Shown here: piece by piece, positions 33,057-40,322 of the stretch
Position numbering within the stretch: position 1 is the first letter of the stretch
Layout: every line of letters begins with the position of its first letter
Origin: Corynebacterium sp.
Lineage (GTDB): Bacteria; Actinomycetota; Actinomycetes; Mycobacteriales; Mycobacteriaceae
DNA: 64,000 nucleotides
NCBI RefSeq assembly: GCF_022712275.1
Contig: NZ_JALAGU010000051.1
Coordinates: forward strand, 27,399-91,398
Direction: 5' to 3'
Made by a program: the position numbers and the translations under genes
Notes under the pieces: generated by a model
What the model saw: the letters and a program-made list of their open reading frames with translations, nothing else
What the model was told of the DNA's origin: nothing
The model's database searches: none

Positions 33057-33970
33057 CGGGTCCGGTGGCAGGCAGACACCACCGGTCCCGGGTGGTCGGT
33101 CGTGAGTGGGTCACCCCGCGCATTCTGCGGCTCACCGTCGACGGTGCCGGTGATCTTTCCGCCACAGCAGCCGACAGCACCGACGCCCATGTGGCGCTCT
33201 ACTTCTACCCGCCGGAGGCCCACGTCCCGGAGCGGTTCGTGGCCGAGGAGCTCACTGCGCTGCACGAGTTCGCGACACCCCAGGTCCGCCGCTACACCGT
33301 CCACCGGGTCGATCCGCTGGCGGGCACGGTGGAGTTCGATGTGGTCGTCCACGAGCCGGTGGGGCTGGCGTCCGGCCGACTGACGGCACTGGACGTCGGC
33401 GATGAACTGCTGTGGTGGGGACCGACGCAGTCCTGGCGGCTGCCTGAGGGTGCCACCACCCTGCTGCTGTTCGGTGACGAGACTGCCCTACCTGCGATGG
33501 ACGCCATCCTGACCGGACTTCCGGAGACAGTGACCGGCAGGGTCGTCGCCGAAGTCGCCGACGGAACCGACGAGGTCTATCTTGCCGACCATGCCGACCG
33601 GTCACCTCAGGTGGAGATCACCTGGGTGCACCGTGGATCCCCCGACGGGACCGTGTGCCCGGAGTTCGTGACAGCGATCGAGACTCTGGCCACCGAAGTC
33701 AGGGACACCACATCAGGCCCGGTCGCCCTGTGGGCCGGCCATGAGTTCGCCTCTGCGGCCGCGGTACGCCGGATGTTCCTGCGCGATCCCCGGTCCGCGT
33801 CCGACGGCACACCGGGGATGACGCTGACGAAGCAGGAGGCGACAGTGACCTCGTACTGGATCCACGGTCAGGCCCAGGACGCCCGGCCCGACGCCCGCAA
33901 CCGCACCCGGAACCTCGAGGCCCGGGCGGCGCGACCGGACGTGGCCGCCCGTCACCTCTCGGCGAAGTAG
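33053..33970 (+). CDS. Siderophore-interacting protein (SIP family flavin reductase)
   Basis: A 305-residue member of the SIP/ViuB group of the ferredoxin-NADP reductase-like fold, which reduces ferric siderophores in the cytoplasm to release iron. The FAD-binding motif is RRYTVHRVD (about residues 82-90), followed by VVHEPVGLASG, WGPTQSWRLP and LLLFGDETALPAMDAIL, the nucleotide-binding part. The C-terminal PVALWAGHEFASAAAVRRMF and the conserved late tail SYWIHGQ close the domain. Start GTG overlaps the lipoprotein stop. The gene converges with araC, with stops overlapping by 19 bp. Substrate uptake by one gene and reduction by the next make this an iron-acquisition pair. Confidence 0.9.
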   Translation: MTGPVAGRHHRSRVVGREWVTPRILRLTVDGAGDLSATAADSTDAHVALYFYPPEAHVPERFVAEELTALHEFATPQVRRYTVHRVDPLAGTVEFDVVVHEPVGLASGRLTALDVGDELLWWGPTQSWRLPEGATTLLLFGDETALPAMDAILTGLPETVTGRVVAEVADGTDEVYLADHADRSPQVEITWVHRGSPDGTVCPEFVTAIETLATEVRDTTSGPVALWAGHEFASAAAVRRMFLRDPRSASDGTPGMTLTKQEATVTSYWIHGQAQDARPDARNRTRNLEARAARPDVAARHLSAK

Positions 33971-34710
33971 TGCGCCGGGGTGGTTCCGAAATGGTGCCGG
34001 AACGCCCCGGTGAATCCGTTGGTCGAGGAGTAACCCATCCGGGCGGCGACCGCGGCGACGGGGACCTGCTCGGCGAGCAGCGGCAGTGACCGGTAGAGCC
34101 GCACCCTGGTCCGCCAGGCGGAGAAGGTCATGCCGGTCTCCGCGAGGAAGGCCCGCTGGATGGTGCGGCCACTGGCGTGCAGCCGTCCGGCCCAGTCGTC
34201 GAGGGAGTGTGTCGCCCCGGGGTGGTCCAGTACAGCCGTGGCCACTGACAGCGCACGCGGATCGACCGGTATCGGCAGTTCCACGTCGGCGGCATCCGCC
34301 GGGGCCAGGACGCTGAGCAGGGTGGCCCGTGCATGGCGGGCGGCGGCGTCCTCAAGATCCTCCCGGGCGAGGTGCCGCAGCAGTTCACGGGCCAGGGGGC
34401 CGACCGACAGGACCGTCAGTCCACCGCCGGCGCAGGGATCGGGGTCGCACTCCTCCTCCCAGAGGTAGGCGCAGTAGAGCTCCGTGCCGTTGACGGTGCG
34501 GACGTCATGGACTTCCCCGGCGGGGATCCACAGTGCCTGGGTGGGGGCGAGGATCCAGCGCCGGTCGCCGACACTCGCGGCGATCTGTCCACGCGCGGCC
34601 CACAACAGCTGTGCCTTGAGGTGACTGTGGGCGTCGAAGGTGAGGGGCCCGGAGGTGTCGAGCCGGTCGACCCAGATGCACTCGTCGTCGCGCAGACCGT
34701 ACTCGGACAT
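33952..34710 (-). CDS. AraC-family transcriptional regulator
   Basis: A 252-residue regulator. The N-terminal cupin-like part (FDAHSHLKAQLLWAARGQIAAS, then WIPAGEVHDVRTVNG) is a probable ligand-binding domain. The C-terminal part (about 165-250) is the double-HTH AraC domain: SLDDWAGRLHASGRTIQRAF and VAAVAARMGYSSTNGFTGAF, followed by HHFGTTPAHY. GGGGAG lies 8 bases before the ATG, which shares a base with the ABC gene's stop (TGATG). AraC regulators beside ABC exporters and SIP proteins, as in ybtA loci, often sense siderophores. That role here is inference. Confidence 0.88.
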   Translation of the reverse strand: MSEYGLRDDECIWVDRLDTSGPLTFDAHSHLKAQLLWAARGQIAASVGDRRWILAPTQALWIPAGEVHDVRTVNGTELYCAYLWEEECDPDPCAGGGLTVLSVGPLARELLRHLAREDLEDAAARHARATLLSVLAPADAADVELPIPVDPRALSVATAVLDHPGATHSLDDWAGRLHASGRTIQRAFLAETGMTFSAWRTRVRLYRSLPLLAEQVPVAAVAARMGYSSTNGFTGAFRHHFGTTPAHYFAER

Positions 34711-36488
34711 CAGCTCTCTCCCCTGCCGGCATCTCCTGTCCAGGCCGCCCACAGAGTTGCGTAGCGTCCGCCGGCGGAGACGAGGTCGGCGTGGGTGCCG
34801 TTCTCGACGATGCGCCCGGCGTCCATGACCAGGATACGGTCGGCCAGGCGGGCCTGGCTGAGCCGGTGGGCGATGACCAGTGCGCCGCGCCCTGCTATGA
34901 CCTGCGCGGACGCCCGGTCGAGGACACGGGAGTTGATGGAGCCGTCCTCAGCGGTCGCCTCGTCGAGGACCACGTAGCCGGGGTCGAGCAGCAGCAGCCG
35001 GACCAGGGCGAGATGCTGGGCCTGGTGGGCGGTGAGATGGTGGCCGTCATCGCCTACGCGGGTGTCCAGCCCCTCGGGCAGGTCCAGGATCCAGTCGGCA
35101 CCGCAGGCCCGCACGGCGTCCTCGATGGTGCTGTCGCCGGTCTCCCCGGCACCGAGGGTGAGGTTCTGGCGCAGCGTCGCGGCGAAGACGTGGGTGTGCT
35201 GGGAGGCGAGAACGACGCGCGGACGCAGTGCCGTACCGAGGACATCCAGGTCGATCCCGTCGAGGGTGGCACTTCCCTGCCGGACAGGCACGATGCCGGC
35301 GAGGATCCGGGCGGCGGTGGTCTTGCCGGCACCGGTCGCACCGACCAGGGCGACGCACTCCCCCGGCGCGATGTACAGGTCGATGTCTGTGAGGACCGCG
35401 TGCTCTGCGTCGAAGCTGTGGTGGACACCGCGGAGTTCCAGCCCCGGAGCGGCGCCTCCGGCACCCTGCAGCGGCTGCGTGGTCCCGGCAGGGTGACTCA
35501 CCGGAGACAGTGTCACACCTGCCAGTCGGCGCAGTGCGATTCCGGCCTCCTGGATCCGGTCGAAGGTACCGATGACCTCGGCGATCGGGTTGAACAGCCG
35601 GTGGTAGAGCAGAGCTGCCGCGGTGACTGCACCGACGGTGGTCCACGAGGCATCGACGAGAACGAAGCCGACGACGAGAATTGCGACGGTCACGACGTAC
35701 TCGGCCCGGTTGTTGCGCTGGAAGTAGCGGGTGACCATCCGGTAGACGCGGTCCTCGGTGCGCCGGGTCTCGTCGGAGTCGGCGTCGAGGCGGGCGAGCT
35801 CGGCGTCCTCCCAGCCCTGCGAGATCAGCGCATCACGGCCGGTGGCGTCGTCGAGGAAGCGCGTGGTGCGCCGGGCGAGGATCTCGCGTTCGGCCCGGTA
35901 GAGCGGCGCGGAGCGCGGCAGGTACCAGCGCAGCGAGGCGATGTACATCGGCACACCGACCAGCCCTGCCAGACCGAGAGCCCAATGCAGGCTGAACAGT
36001 CCGGGGACGGAGAGAACCAGCAGCGAGCCGGCCGCGAGGACCTGCGGCAGCACGGTCGATACTGCCGTGGAGATCAGGCGTGAATCATCGCCGACCCGGG
36101 AGACGAGTTCACCGGTGCCGGCCTTCTCGATGACGCCGGGCTCCAGGGCCAGGGCGTGGCTGACGACGTCTTCGCGCAGTGTGGCGACGGTCGGTTCGGC
36201 GACGCGGGCGAACAGCACCGCACCCCACCACGACAGCACTGCGCCGAGGAGCAGGGACGCCATGATCAGTGCCAGAGGAGTGAGCACATCACCGAATGTC
36301 GCGCCGGGTTCACTGATCCGGTCGATGATCCGGCCGGTGGCCAGTGGCGGGACCAACACACAGGCACTGGTGGCCAGTGCGACGACGCCGGCGGCCATCG
36401 CCGTGCCCCGGTGCGGGTGCAGTCGTTCCCACAGGAAAACGCGGGCCTGCGCGGCGGTCGCGGTGGGCAGTGTCACGGAGTCAGTCAT
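34710..36488 (-). CDS. ABC-type half-transporter with degenerate signature motif (subunit 1)
   Basis: A 592-residue protein with an N-terminal six-helix exporter-type membrane domain (about 25-310) and a C-terminal nucleotide-binding domain (about 350-585). Walker A is intact (LVGATGAGKTT, about 381-391). Walker B is YVVLDEA with the catalytic Glu (510), and the H-loop His is in VIAHRLS (541). The signature LSGGQ is replaced by LTAHQ (485-489). With the partner's intact signature this subunit would complete one active ATP site. The layout resembles IrtAB/YbtPQ importers of ferric siderophores, which share the exporter fold, but heterodimeric exporters are an alternative. It overlaps ABC subunit 2 by 4 bp. 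Confidence 0.87.
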   Translation of the reverse strand: MTDSVTLPTATAAQARVFLWERLHPHRGTAMAAGVVALATSACVLVPPLATGRIIDRISEPGATFGDVLTPLALIMASLLLGAVLSWWGAVLFARVAEPTVATLREDVVSHALALEPGVIEKAGTGELVSRVGDDSRLISTAVSTVLPQVLAAGSLLVLSVPGLFSLHWALGLAGLVGVPMYIASLRWYLPRSAPLYRAEREILARRTTRFLDDATGRDALISQGWEDAELARLDADSDETRRTEDRVYRMVTRYFQRNNRAEYVVTVAILVVGFVLVDASWTTVGAVTAAALLYHRLFNPIAEVIGTFDRIQEAGIALRRLAGVTLSPVSHPAGTTQPLQGAGGAAPGLELRGVHHSFDAEHAVLTDIDLYIAPGECVALVGATGAGKTTAARILAGIVPVRQGSATLDGIDLDVLGTALRPRVVLASQHTHVFAATLRQNLTLGAGETGDSTIEDAVRACGADWILDLPEGLDTRVGDDGHHLTAHQAQHLALVRLLLLDPGYVVLDEATAEDGSINSRVLDRASAQVIAGRGALVIAHRLSQARLADRILVMDAGRIVENGTHADLVSAGGRYATLWAAWTGDAGRGES

Positions 36489-38239
36489 CGTGCGACCACC
36501 GCCCGGTAGCCGTCACCGGCCGACAGCTCGGCATGGTCCCCTCGTTCGCCGGTTCCGTCGGCACGGAGGAACACCACCTCATCGGCGATGTCCAGCAGGG
36601 TCGGTGAGGTGGTCACGACCACGAGGGTTCCCTGGTCGCTGTTGCCCCGTAGCCGGTGCAGGCCCTCGGCGATCCTCGCCTCGGTCACCGAGTCCACCGC
36701 GGTGGTGGGATCGACGAGAATCCTGGTCATCCGCCCGCCACGGGGGGTTTCGGCGAGGGCACGGGCCAGGACAACGCGCTGCTGCTGACCTCCGGACAGG
36801 TTCGCTCCGGCACCGTCGATCTGATGACCGGCACCGGCGTCGAAGAGGTCGACGAGTTCGTCGACGCCACTGGCAGCCAGCAGTTCTGCAGGAAGGGTGG
36901 TCGTCGGCGTGCCCGGACCCGTGATGTTGTCGGCCAGCGTCCCGGCGAACAGATGCGCGGTGTGCGGCGATATCCTCACGGTCTGCGGCAGGAGACGTGG
37001 ATCCAGCGAGCGGATGTCCACCCCGTCGAGCAGGACAGTGCCAGGCCCCTCGGCATGGACCAGGGCGTCGCTGATCCGACGGTGGACGGTGGCGTCCCCG
37101 CTGACCACGGCGGTGAACTGACCCGCAGCACAGTCGACGGTCATGCCGTCGGCCAGTACCAGTGTCACCGTCGCGCCGGGTGACGGGGCCGGCACGTCCT
37201 GTGCAATGCCCCCTGCAGTGTCCCCTGCAGTGTCCCCTGCAGGTTCGCCGAGGTAGTCGGCGATGCGTCGTGCCGAGGCCGCCGACCGGGTGTAGCCCTC
37301 GATGAAGGCGACGACCATGCCGACCGGGCCGGCGAGGAAGGTCGTCACACCGAGGACGCCGACGAGTGTGCCGACCGTCATCTCCCCCTCGACCGCGCGC
37401 CACGCTCCCAGCCCTGCGGCGATCAGCAGGACCAGACCACTGAGAAGTACCTGGGCTCCATCCAGGCGTCCTGAGGCACCGGCGGACGCGACACCGGCGT
37501 CCGCTGCGTCCTGACTGTGCCGGCGGTACCAGCGCGCGGCGCGGGACTCCCCACCGATACCGCGCAGCACCTCCACGCCCTGCATCACGTCAGCGGCCGA
37601 AGCGCCCGCGGCGGCGATGCCCTCCTGCTGTCGGTGACTGGTGCGGGAGAGCACGGGCGTGAGCAGGCGCAACACGACCATGCTCAGTGGGGTGGCGACG
37701 AGAACGCCCACCCCGACACACACATCGGACCAGAGCAGGTAACCGGCGCAGACGAGCAGGCCGAGAATGCTGGCCGCGCCCATCGCCGCCTGCTGTAGGA
37801 CGCCGGTCGCCGCATCCGCGTCCGAGGACGCCAGCGAGGCGATCTCACCGGGCAGGCGTCCGGCGGATCGACGGGTCGGGTCGAGGGTGGCGGTGGCGAT
37901 CTCGCCACGCAGCCGGTGCTTCTGGCGGGTACGGGCGAACCAGCCGATCCGGGACCCGCTGCGGAAACCGTAGCTGAGCACCACGAAGCAGAGACCGAGG
38001 ATGATCAACCAGAGGATGAGTCGACCGACGTCGGAGGGGCCGACCGCCTCGTCGACGGTGACTCCGATGACGGCGGGCACGGCGGTCTCCCCTACCGCCC
38101 AGCAGGTCAGCAGGGCGGCTGAGGCGAACACGGCGCGGCGTTCACGGGTGAGGATGCCGTGCAGGAGGATGCGTCCGGGGTCTGAGTCAGAGGCTGCAAC
38201 CGTCCGACGGTGTCGCTTCAGTTGGGGGTCTGTATCCAC
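36485..38239 (-). CDS. ABC-type half-transporter with degenerate Walker A and catalytic Glu (subunit 2)
   Basis: A 584-residue half-transporter: membrane domain about 35-325, nucleotide-binding domain about 350-584. The signature is canonical (NLSGGQQQRVVLARALA, about 480-496). The Walker A position reads VVSGDATVHRR, with no GxxGxGK. The residue after Walker B Asp is Pro instead of Glu (ILVDPTTAVD), and the H-loop His is missing (VTTSP). So this subunit cannot hydrolyse ATP at its own site and must pair with subunit 1. A 12-bp repeat encodes a Gly-Asp-Thr-Ala linker. The GTG start lies 22 bp inside bioD and has no clear ribosome site, implying translational coupling to bioD. Confidence 0.87.
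   Translation of the reverse strand: MDTDPQLKRHRRTVAASDSDPGRILLHGILTRERRAVFASAALLTCWAVGETAVPAVIGVTVDEAVGPSDVGRLILWLIILGLCFVVLSYGFRSGSRIGWFARTRQKHRLRGEIATATLDPTRRSAGRLPGEIASLASSDADAATGVLQQAAMGAASILGLLVCAGYLLWSDVCVGVGVLVATPLSMVVLRLLTPVLSRTSHRQQEGIAAAGASAADVMQGVEVLRGIGGESRAARWYRRHSQDAADAGVASAGASGRLDGAQVLLSGLVLLIAAGLGAWRAVEGEMTVGTLVGVLGVTTFLAGPVGMVVAFIEGYTRSAASARRIADYLGEPAGDTAGDTAGGIAQDVPAPSPGATVTLVLADGMTVDCAAGQFTAVVSGDATVHRRISDALVHAEGPGTVLLDGVDIRSLDPRLLPQTVRISPHTAHLFAGTLADNITGPGTPTTTLPAELLAASGVDELVDLFDAGAGHQIDGAGANLSGGQQQRVVLARALAETPRGGRMTRILVDPTTAVDSVTEARIAEGLHRLRGNSDQGTLVVVTTSPTLLDIADEVVFLRADGTGERGDHAELSAGDGYRAVVAR
37207..37242. repeat. 12-bp tandem repeat x3 inside ABC subunit 2
   Basis: TGCCCCCTGCAG, TGTCCCCTGCAG and TGTCCCCTGCAG follow one another. 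In the minus-strand gene they encode repeats of four residues (PAGDTAGDTAGG) in the linker between the membrane and ATPase domains, so copy changes stay in frame. Confidence 0.9.
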
Positions 38240-38922
38240 GGTGACAGAGTATGCCAGTCCAGGTTCTCCAGGGCCATCCTCCTGAACTCTTCCGTACCCA
38301 GTGCTCCGGCGCCTTCCGGGATACTCCCCAGGAAAGCTACCCCGGTCACCGCAGAGAGTTCGTCCACGTTCAGGCGAGTCGCGAGGTCAGGATCCTCCGG
38401 CAGACTGCCGCCGAGCAGACCGAGTACCCGGATCCCCTGGTGGAGCGCACACTGCACCGTCAGCTCCGCGGTATTGAGTGATCCGAGGCCGAGCGTGGTG
38501 ACCACGACCATCGGTGCACCGAGTTCCACGGCGAGGTCGGCGAGGGCCCAGTTGTCCCCGAGCCGGACCAGGATGCCGCCGGCGCCTTCGACGAGCAGGA
38601 TCCGGTCGGGGTCGGCGGCGTCCAGCGTCCGGAGTCGGTCCGCGGTTTCGTGGAGTTCTGCGGTGGGGAGCCCTGCCCGGCGGGCAGACAGGTCCGGTGC
38701 CAGCGGTTCCGGATAGCGGTGGAACTCGTGGAGATCGGTGATCCCGGTCAGCCGGTGGACGGTCGCCAGGTCCCCGTGCTCGTCGGGTCCGCCGGGTTCA
38801 CCGGTCTGCACCGGTTTGACGACACCGACGCGGCGTCCGTGCTCGACCAGACAACGGGCCAGAGCCGCGGTGGCGACGGTCTTGCCGATATCGGTGCCGG
38901 TCCCGGTGACGATGATGATCAT
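38218..38922 (-). CDS. bioD: Dethiobiotin synthetase
   Basis: A 234-residue BioD that closes the ureido ring of dethiobiotin from DAPA, CO2 and ATP. The N-terminal P-loop is VTGTGTDIGKTVATAALA. The conserved Lys-Pro follows in VGVVKPVQTG, the acidic VEGAGGILVRL comes in the middle, and LGLGSLNTAELTVQ forms the dimer and substrate side. The ATG at 38922 overlaps the bioA stop in ATGA. The end overlaps ABC subunit 2 by 22 bp. It is the second gene of a run of five overlapping genes. Confidence 0.95.
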   Translation of the reverse strand: MIIIVTGTGTDIGKTVATAALARCLVEHGRRVGVVKPVQTGEPGGPDEHGDLATVHRLTGITDLHEFHRYPEPLAPDLSARRAGLPTAELHETADRLRTLDAADPDRILLVEGAGGILVRLGDNWALADLAVELGAPMVVVTTLGLGSLNTAELTVQCALHQGIRVLGLLGGSLPEDPDLATRLNVDELSAVTGVAFLGSIPEGAGALGTEEFRRMALENLDWHTLSPWIQTPN

Positions 38923-40265
38923 GCCGCCACTTCCTCGGCGGCAGCCACAGCGGCGGCGACGGCCCGGCAGATGGTGGCGACCTCCCCGGTGGTGCTGATG
39001 AACGGCGGCATGCAGTAGATGAGGCGGCCGAAGGGGCGTAGCCACACACCGTGGGCCACCGCGGCGTCCTGTACGTCGGTCATGGCGTCATCGTCGAGCG
39101 CGGTGGTGAGTTCCACGACGCCGACCGCCCCGAGGACGCGGACGTCGGCGACATGGTCCAGGTCCGCGAGGTGACAGAGGCCGTGGCGGAGCTCGTCCTC
39201 GATCCTCGGTACCGCGCTGCGCCAGTATCCGTCAGTGACCAGGTCCATCGCCGCTGTGGCGACGGTACAGGCCAGCGGATTGGCCATGAACGTGGGCCCG
39301 TGCATCAAGGCACCGCCACCGGCAGGTGAACTCACCGCGTCCGACACCGCCGTGGTGGTGAGCACGGCGGCCAGGGTGAGCATGCCGCCGGTGAGCGCCT
39401 TGCCGACGCAGAGGATGTCCGGGATGATTCCGGCCGCGGCGGTGGTGAACAGGTCACCGGTGCGTCCGAAACCGGTGGCGATCTCGTCGGCTATGAGCAG
39501 GACGCCGTGGGCGTCGCAGATCCGTCGGACACCGGCGACGAGAGAGTGATCGTGGAAGCGCATGCCCCCGGCACCCTGGACCACCGGCTCGATGATGACT
39601 GCGGCGACGGTGTCGTCGATGTGCGCCTCGAAGCCCCGCAGGTAGTCGACGATCTCGCGGTCGCTGCTGCCGCGCACCGGCGGGGCGGGTACGAAGATCT
39701 GCTCGGTGAGCGTTCCGGACCACAGGGAGTGCATGCCACCGTCAGGGTCACAGACGGACATCGCGCCGAAGGTGTCGCCGTGGTAGCCGGAGCGCCAGGT
39801 CAGCAGGCGGCGGCGCTCCGGGTGGCCGCATCCACGCTGGGTCTGCAGCGCGGCCTTGATCGCGACCTCGACGGCGACAGAGCCGGAGTCCGCGAAGAAC
39901 ACGGTGGACAGATCGTCACCGGGACAGTCCCGGTAGGCTTCGCCGGTCACGGTGAGCAGGCGGTCGGTGAGGGTGACAGCCGGGGTGTGGGTCAGACCAC
40001 CGAACATGACATGGGGCAGGATGTCGAGCTGACGGTGGGCTGCAGCGATGAGGTCAGGATGGCGGTGACCGTGGGCGGCGGCCCACCATGAACTCATGGC
40101 GTCGATGAGGACGCGGCCGTCGGCGAGAGTGAGGTTCACCCCCTCAGCGCCGGAGACATGGAGGTTGTCACGGGGTCCGGGAACCGGGGAGTACGGGTGC
40201 CAGATGTGGCGGACGTCGGTGGTTGCAGAGTCGGTGGTTGCGGTGGTGTCGGATGCGGACTGCAT
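38919..40265 (-). CDS. bioA: Adenosylmethionine-8-amino-7-oxononanoate aminotransferase
   Basis: A 448-residue class III PLP aminotransferase (DAPA synthase) of biotin synthesis. Signatures are HIWHPYSPVPGPRDNLHV, WWAAAHGHRHPDLI, VFFADSGSVAVEVAIKAAL, the PLP Asp in LLIADEIATGFGRTG, and the Schiff-base Lys in CVGKALTGGMLTL. Length is normal from ATG 40265; the open frame runs further without support. A CATAGT hexamer ends 4 bases before the ATG, suggesting a near-leaderless transcript. Two BioQ-like palindromes lie upstream. It diverges from the POT transporter. Confidence 0.95.
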   Translation of the reverse strand: MQSASDTTATTDSATTDVRHIWHPYSPVPGPRDNLHVSGAEGVNLTLADGRVLIDAMSSWWAAAHGHRHPDLIAAAHRQLDILPHVMFGGLTHTPAVTLTDRLLTVTGEAYRDCPGDDLSTVFFADSGSVAVEVAIKAALQTQRGCGHPERRRLLTWRSGYHGDTFGAMSVCDPDGGMHSLWSGTLTEQIFVPAPPVRGSSDREIVDYLRGFEAHIDDTVAAVIIEPVVQGAGGMRFHDHSLVAGVRRICDAHGVLLIADEIATGFGRTGDLFTTAAAGIIPDILCVGKALTGGMLTLAAVLTTTAVSDAVSSPAGGGALMHGPTFMANPLACTVATAAMDLVTDGYWRSAVPRIEDELRHGLCHLADLDHVADVRVLGAVGVVELTTALDDDAMTDVQDAAVAHGVWLRPFGRLIYCMPPFISTTGEVATICRAVAAAVAAAEEVAA

Positions 40266-40286
40266 GATCACTATGGTCGCCCAGAC

Positions 40287-40301
40287 TTGAACAGTGTTCA
40301 A
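40287..40301. promoter_or_regulatory. BioQ-type operator 1 (perfect palindrome)
   Basis: TTGAAC-AGT-GTTCAA is a perfect 15-bp inverted repeat fitting the corynebacterial BioQ motif as I recall it (TGAAC-N3-GTTAC). TTGAAC doubles as the -35 for the plus-strand transporter promoter. The site is 22 bp upstream of the bioA ATG. Confidence 0.75.
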
Positions 40302-40310
40302 ATCGGTGGT

Positions 40311-40317
40311 TGAGTAT
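40311..40317 (+). promoter_or_regulatory. Candidate -10 region of the POT transporter gene
   Basis: The TGAGTAT stretch lies 18 bp after TTGAAC (40287-40292) and ends about 6 bp before GTG 40323, so the transcript would begin at or very near the start codon. The hexamer is a weak match. Confidence 0.35.
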
Positions 40318-40322
40318 GTCCG

